Below, piece after piece: positions 60,955-64,000 of a stretch of DNA of 64,000 bases. The first letter of the stretch is position 1. Each line of letters starts with the position of its first letter. The notes under the pieces are model-generated. The model did not search any database, was not told the origin of the DNA, and was given only the letters and a program-made list of their open reading frames with translations. Both the position numbers and the translations under genes were made by a program. Source of the stretch: Halolamina pelagica (GTDB taxonomy: Archaea; Halobacteriota; Halobacteria; Halobacteriales; Haloferacaceae); assembly GCF_900115675.1 (NCBI RefSeq), contig NZ_FOXI01000001.1, positions 186,001 through 250,000 of the forward strand, in the 5' to 3' direction.

Positions 60955-61635
60955 ATGGTTCCGCCGCTGGCGCTGGACATCGACGGCACGCTGACCACGC
61001 CCGAGCACACGATCGCGCCGCGGGCGTTCCCGCTGCTCGCGGAGTGGGACGCGCCGGTGGTGATCGCGACCGGGAAGGCGTTCCCCTACCCGGTCGCACT
61101 CTGTCAGTTCGCGGGCATCCCCGAGCGCGTCGTCGCCGAGAACGGCGGCGTCGCACTCGCCGACGGCGAGCTGCGCTACGCGGGTGACCCCGAGCGCGTC
61201 GACGCCGCCGTCGAGGCGTTCGAGGAGCGGGGCGGTACGCTCGGCTGGGATGGCGTCGACACGATCAACCGCTGGCGCGAGACCGAGGTTGCCGTCAGCC
61301 GAACCGCCGACGAGGCGCTGCTCCGCGAGGTGGCCGCCGAGTTCGATCTGGAGTTCGTCGACAGCGGGTACGCGTTCCACCTCACCACCCCAGGGGTGAG
61401 CAAGGGGGCGGCGCTGGCGGGCGTCGCCGAGGTGCTGGGCTACGACCCGAGCGAGTTCGTCGCCGTCGGCGACAGCGAGAACGACGCCTCCACGTTCGAA
61501 ACCGTCGGGGAGTCCTACGCCGTCGCCAACGCCGACGAGACCGCTACCCGGGCGGCCGATCATACGCTCGACCGCGGCTACGTCGACGGCACGCTCGACG
61601 CGCTTCGGGCGGTACGGGACGCTGAAACCGAGTAG
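60955..61635 (+). CDS. Archaeal phosphoglycolate phosphatase (HAD family)
   Basis: This 226-residue HAD phosphatase has DIDGTLT with Asp8 and Asp10, ATGKAFPYP in place of motif II, GVSKGAALA with the conserved Lys, and VGDSEND (motif III). The archaeal TA0175-type family dephosphorylates phosphoglycolate. Length and C2-cap are usual. It begins at ATG 60955. The function is inferred from family only. Confidence 0.9.
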   Translation: MVPPLALDIDGTLTTPEHTIAPRAFPLLAEWDAPVVIATGKAFPYPVALCQFAGIPERVVAENGGVALADGELRYAGDPERVDAAVEAFEERGGTLGWDGVDTINRWRETEVAVSRTADEALLREVAAEFDLEFVDSGYAFHLTTPGVSKGAALAGVAEVLGYDPSEFVAVGDSENDASTFETVGESYAVANADETATRAADHTLDRGYVDGTLDALRAVRDAETE

Positions 61636-61645
61636 AACAGCCGCC

Positions 61646-61831
61646 TCAACACTCCTCGGCCGCGGGTGTGGACTCCCGTTTGACCGGAACGAACGCGCCG
61701 TCGATGTCCCACTCGTGGATGCAGTACAGATCGCCGACCCCGTCGGCTCGCCAGACCCCGTCCTCGTAGTGTTCGACACGCCCGCAACGCTCGCAGGTGC
61801 GGCGCTCCGGCGTGCGGAGCAGGTCGCTCAT
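61646..61831 (-). CDS. Small zinc-finger protein with HEWDIDG motif
   Basis: This 61-residue protein has CERCG (13-17), then YCIHEWDIDGAFVPV (about 36-50) and a terminal Cys; the four Cys/His positions could form a zinc site. The HEWDIDG string recurs in haloarchaeal small proteins. A role in regulation or protein contact is likely but unproven. The start at 61831 gives MSDLLRTPERRTC. It lies 10 bases from the stop of the phosphatase gene, convergent. Confidence 0.62.
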   Translation of the reverse strand: MSDLLRTPERRTCERCGRVEHYEDGVWRADGVGDLYCIHEWDIDGAFVPVKRESTPAAEEC

Positions 61832-61939
61832 TGTGGGTCGGAGGCAGGTGAGGGGTATCAACCTTCCGCCGTCGGCAGAGTATTCGTCCGACGGCGCCGC
61901 CTCGACAGCTTTTCGGCGCTCGCGGACCCGAGAGCCGGT

Positions 61940-62203
61940 GTGGCACTCGCCCCGCGCAGGACGTTCTGGCTCGCCCTCTGCTGGCTCGGCGCGACACAGA
62001 GCCTCTCGTGGGCCATCGCCGTCGTCCGCGTCGGCGTCTGGCCGGGCAACGTCGCCGCACTCGCCGGCTTTCTGTTGGTGACGTTCGTCGCGCTGCTCGG
62101 CGTTGCCCGTCCCGAGTTGGCCGGCGGTCCCGAGGACCGAACGCCGATCTGGTGGGCCGCCGTCGTGGCCGCGGCCCTCGGGACGGTCGGGTTACTGCTC
62201 TAG
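61940..62203 (+). CDS. Small membrane protein, unknown function
   Basis: This 87-residue protein has three hydrophobic segments (about 8-26, 32-52 and 68-86) and short polar loops. The GTG at 61940 was chosen because a TTTT-containing TATA-like element lies 27-32 bases upstream. Its stop TAG shares the CTAG at 62200-62203 with the stop of the convergent phosphoesterase gene. No family is recognised. Confidence 0.6.
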   Translation: MALAPRRTFWLALCWLGATQSLSWAIAVVRVGVWPGNVAALAGFLLVTFVALLGVARPELAGGPEDRTPIWWAAVVAAALGTVGLLL

Positions 62204-62973
62204 ACCTCCCGATACGGGCCCAAGCGTGTCCCGTCGGTCAGGTACGCCTCGCCGTCGATCAGTGCGTCGGGGAGGAACGGCGCGAGGAAGGACTCGCCCT
62301 CGACGTTGATCCACGTCCCGCCGGAGCGGTCGTTGAACGCGGGGAAGACCACCAGCTCCGCCCCGTTCCAGGTCAGTCCGTCCGCAGCCTCTCCCAGCGC
62401 CTCGCGGAACGGCTCCCTCCGCAGGGGCCCGCGCAGCCACGCGCGTTCGACGCGGCTCCCGCCGACTTCGTCGGTCAACCGGACCGACGGGTGCTCGTGG
62501 CCCATACAGAGCGTCGACGCCGAGAGCGCCTCGGCCCCGGGCCAGGTGTGGCCGTGGACGAGTCCCACGTCGTCGACCCGGGTCCCCTCGGTCGGGAGCT
62601 GATCGATCCGGTCGGGGAACACGTCGGCGATACCCCCGTCGTGGTTCCCCGTCGCGAGCGTCAGCGGGACGCCCCGCGAGTCGAGCGCGTCGAGCAGGTC
62701 GCGCACCTCCTCGGCCTCCTCGCCGTCGGGTTCGGCGATCCGGTGGACCAGGTCTCCCAGCACGACCACCCGGTCGGCGTCGGTCCGGTCGAGCAGCGCG
62801 AGCAGTCGTCGCCGGCGCTCGTCGGCGTTCGAGTCGAGTTCGACGCCGCGCTCGTAGCGCAGGCCGATCTCGATGCCCGCGTGGTAGTCCGCGATCGCCA
62901 GCGCGCGCTCGTCCCCCAACTCGAGCGTCGCCGCCGGCGCGCCGGGGACGGGTTCGACCGCTGGCTCGCCCAT
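62200..62973 (-). CDS. Calcineurin-like metallophosphoesterase (Rpe-type)
   Basis: This 257-residue enzyme has the metal motifs ADYHAGIE (about 38-45), VVLGDLVHR, ATGNHDG and VHGHTWPG. In Haloferax a phosphoesterase of this type (rpe) is encoded with the RPA3/Rpap3 single-stranded-DNA-binding genes. Its ATG at 62973 overlaps the stop of the upstream RPA-associated gene (TGATG), so it is coupled to it here too. The substrate is unknown, and a role in DNA metabolism is inferred from context. Confidence 0.88.
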   Translation of the reverse strand: MGEPAVEPVPGAPAATLELGDERALAIADYHAGIEIGLRYERGVELDSNADERRRRLLALLDRTDADRVVVLGDLVHRIAEPDGEEAEEVRDLLDALDSRGVPLTLATGNHDGGIADVFPDRIDQLPTEGTRVDDVGLVHGHTWPGAEALSASTLCMGHEHPSVRLTDEVGGSRVERAWLRGPLRREPFREALGEAADGLTWNGAELVVFPAFNDRSGGTWINVEGESFLAPFLPDALIDGEAYLTDGTRLGPYREV

Positions 62974-64000
62974 CAGATCGCCTTGAGCGTGCCGTCGTTG
63001 GGCTCGTAGCACTTCCCGCTCATCATCGCGCCCTGGATCGCGTCGTCGACGGCGTCGGGATCGGCGCCGTGCTCCTCGACGACGCGCTCGACCACCGCCT
63101 CGCGGTCGGCGCCGTCACCGTCGTCCAGCTCGGCCATCGCGTCCACGACGGCGTCCTCGAGGTCGTAATCGAGATCCGCCGACTCCTCCGCCGTGGATTC
63201 TTCGGTGGTCCCGCCCTCCTCGGTGATTTCGGACTCGATCTCCTCGAGCTCCTCCTCGGAGGTCGGCACGTTGATGCCGGCCTCGCCGGGTTCGTCGACC
63301 TCCGTGCCGGTCGAGAAGTCGGTGCCGAACTCCTCTTTGACCTCCCGGCGCTCGCTCTCGGTCAGCGCCTCCTCGTCGTCGACGGTCTCCTCGGGGTCGA
63401 AGTCCTCGAGGTCCTCGGCCTCGTTCTCGACGGTCTCCTGGACCGACTCGCCGGCGTCGAAGTCGCCGAGTTCCTCCTCGCCACTGTCGGCCGCCGCCTC
63501 GTCGGCCGCCGTGGCAGCCGTGGTTTCGGTCGCCGGTTCGTCGTCCGTCGTGTCGTCGGTTTCCGGCTCGGCGTCCGTCTCCCCGGCCCCCGAGCTCGTG
63601 GTCCCCTCACCGTCAGCCTCGCCGCTCGTCGACGCCGCGTCGACCGGCTCGGCGTCCTCGGTCGATCCCGCCGCGTCGTCCGCCTCTGCCGGCGTCGACC
63701 CCTCAGTGGCCGACTCGACCTGCTGTGCCGCGCCGTCGAGGTCGATATCCACCGCGGGGAGCGGGCCCAGTTCGGCGGAGCCTTCCGCCCCGGGTTCGGT
63801 CTCCAGCGCCCCGACAGAATCGCGTTCGCCCGCGACCTGTTCGACCGCCTCGACTGCGAGCGAGCGAACCGCTTCGAGGTAGACCGTGCCGGTGCCGTAG
63901 TGGTCGATGGCCTTCGGGATGCCGGCGGCTAACGAGGCGTCGACGGTCGCGGTTTCGAGCGCCGCACGGAGCTCCTCGCCTCGCAGGTCCGAGTCGAGCG
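62973..64000 (-). CDS. RPA-associated protein (Rpap3-like, COG3390), 5' end cut
   Basis: The frame is open from the window edge to 62973, with 341 residues visible and the N-terminal OB fold missing. The first visible part has HYGTGTVYLEAVRSLAVEAVEQ, the known linker helix of the COG3390 family. An extremely acidic disordered 160-residue stretch follows, and the C-terminal 65 residues form a winged-helix-like domain with DAVVDAMAELDDG and IQGAMMSGKCYEPNDG. The arrangement rpap3-rpe, with the coupled phosphoesterase, is known from Haloferax. It stabilises RPA on single-stranded DNA. Confidence 0.85.
   Translation of the reverse strand, partial: LDSDLRGEELRAALETATVDASLAAGIPKAIDHYGTGTVYLEAVRSLAVEAVEQVAGERDSVGALETEPGAEGSAELGPLPAVDIDLDGAAQQVESATEGSTPAEADDAAGSTEDAEPVDAASTSGEADGEGTTSSGAGETDAEPETDDTTDDEPATETTAATAADEAAADSGEEELGDFDAGESVQETVENEAEDLEDFDPEETVDDEEALTESERREVKEEFGTDFSTGTEVDEPGEAGINVPTSEEELEEIESEITEEGGTTEESTAEESADLDYDLEDAVVDAMAELDDGDGADREAVVERVVEEHGADPDAVDDAIQGAMMSGKCYEPNDGTLKAI

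Overview
The window is chromosomal DNA of a halophilic archaeon (class Halobacteria). The evidence is very high GC, proteins rich in Asp and Glu, many genes with a TATA-like box 25-32 bases before the start codon (leaderless transcripts), two tRNA-Leu genes with long variable arms, and several archaeal information-processing genes: PriS, GINS, Rpo4, L21e, L37e, LSm, an Rpr2-type RNase P subunit, HemK2 and an RPA-associated protein. I cannot name the species from the sequence.

Layout. 1-6.7 kb: a cut EamA transporter, a Bcp peroxiredoxin, a serine acetyltransferase, the priS-GINS replication pair, and the ribosomal stalk operon L1-L10-L12 facing away from it. 6.8-13.9 kb: an accessory-looking stretch of single genes (DUF1684 protein, CoA-disulfide-reductase-like enzyme, a tiny zinc finger, GNAT, SDR, metallo-beta-lactamase fold hydrolase). 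Decayed-looking coding fragments lie between them, and tRNA-Leu(GAG) closes the stretch. 14-20 kb: DUF420 protein, purF, the LSm-L37e pair, two zinc hydrolases, a GNAT-DUF309 pair, a 34-bp tandem repeat and tRNA-Leu(CAA). 20-25.9 kb: the archaeal cluster L21e-rpo4-DUF655-ksgA-hemK2 with an mscS gene inserted, then a cystathionine gamma-synthase/lyase. 26-34 kb: a membrane protein, a GNAT, DUF2391, a KaiC-like ATPase, NAD kinase and carB. 34-44.8 kb: an ACR3-like carrier, an alkaline-phosphatase-superfamily/GtrA pair, DUF555, a helix-turn-helix-CBS regulator, purM, a coupled TraB-site-2-protease pair, glycerate 2-kinase and two membrane proteins. 45-52 kb: guaB, a HalX response regulator, a catabolic-looking set (ornithine cyclodeaminase-like, FAD oxidase, M20 amidohydrolase) and redox and RNA-binding proteins. 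52-64 kb: two GT4 glycosyltransferases, RNase P Rpr2-YhbY-MscS, a phosphate transporter, an acyl-CoA dehydrogenase, squalene synthase, phosphoglycolate phosphatase, small zinc and membrane proteins, and a phosphoesterase coupled to an RPA-associated protein that runs off the window.

How the genes work together. Nucleotide synthesis is represented by purF, purM, guaB and carB, sulfur assimilation by the serine acetyltransferase and the PLP enzyme, and translation by L1, L10, L12, L21e, L37e, KsgA, HemK2, RNase P and two tRNAs. DNA replication and repair are represented by priS, GINS and the RPA-associated pair. The most interesting unexplained items are the TraB-S2P pair, which parallels the partners of bacterial pheromone control; several well-placed palindromes in promoters (CoA-disulfide reductase, carB, guaB, the CBS regulator); a triplicated promoter-like repeat; and unannotated small proteins, including a 57-residue CPWC zinc finger and a 38-residue reading frame with its own Shine-Dalgarno site.
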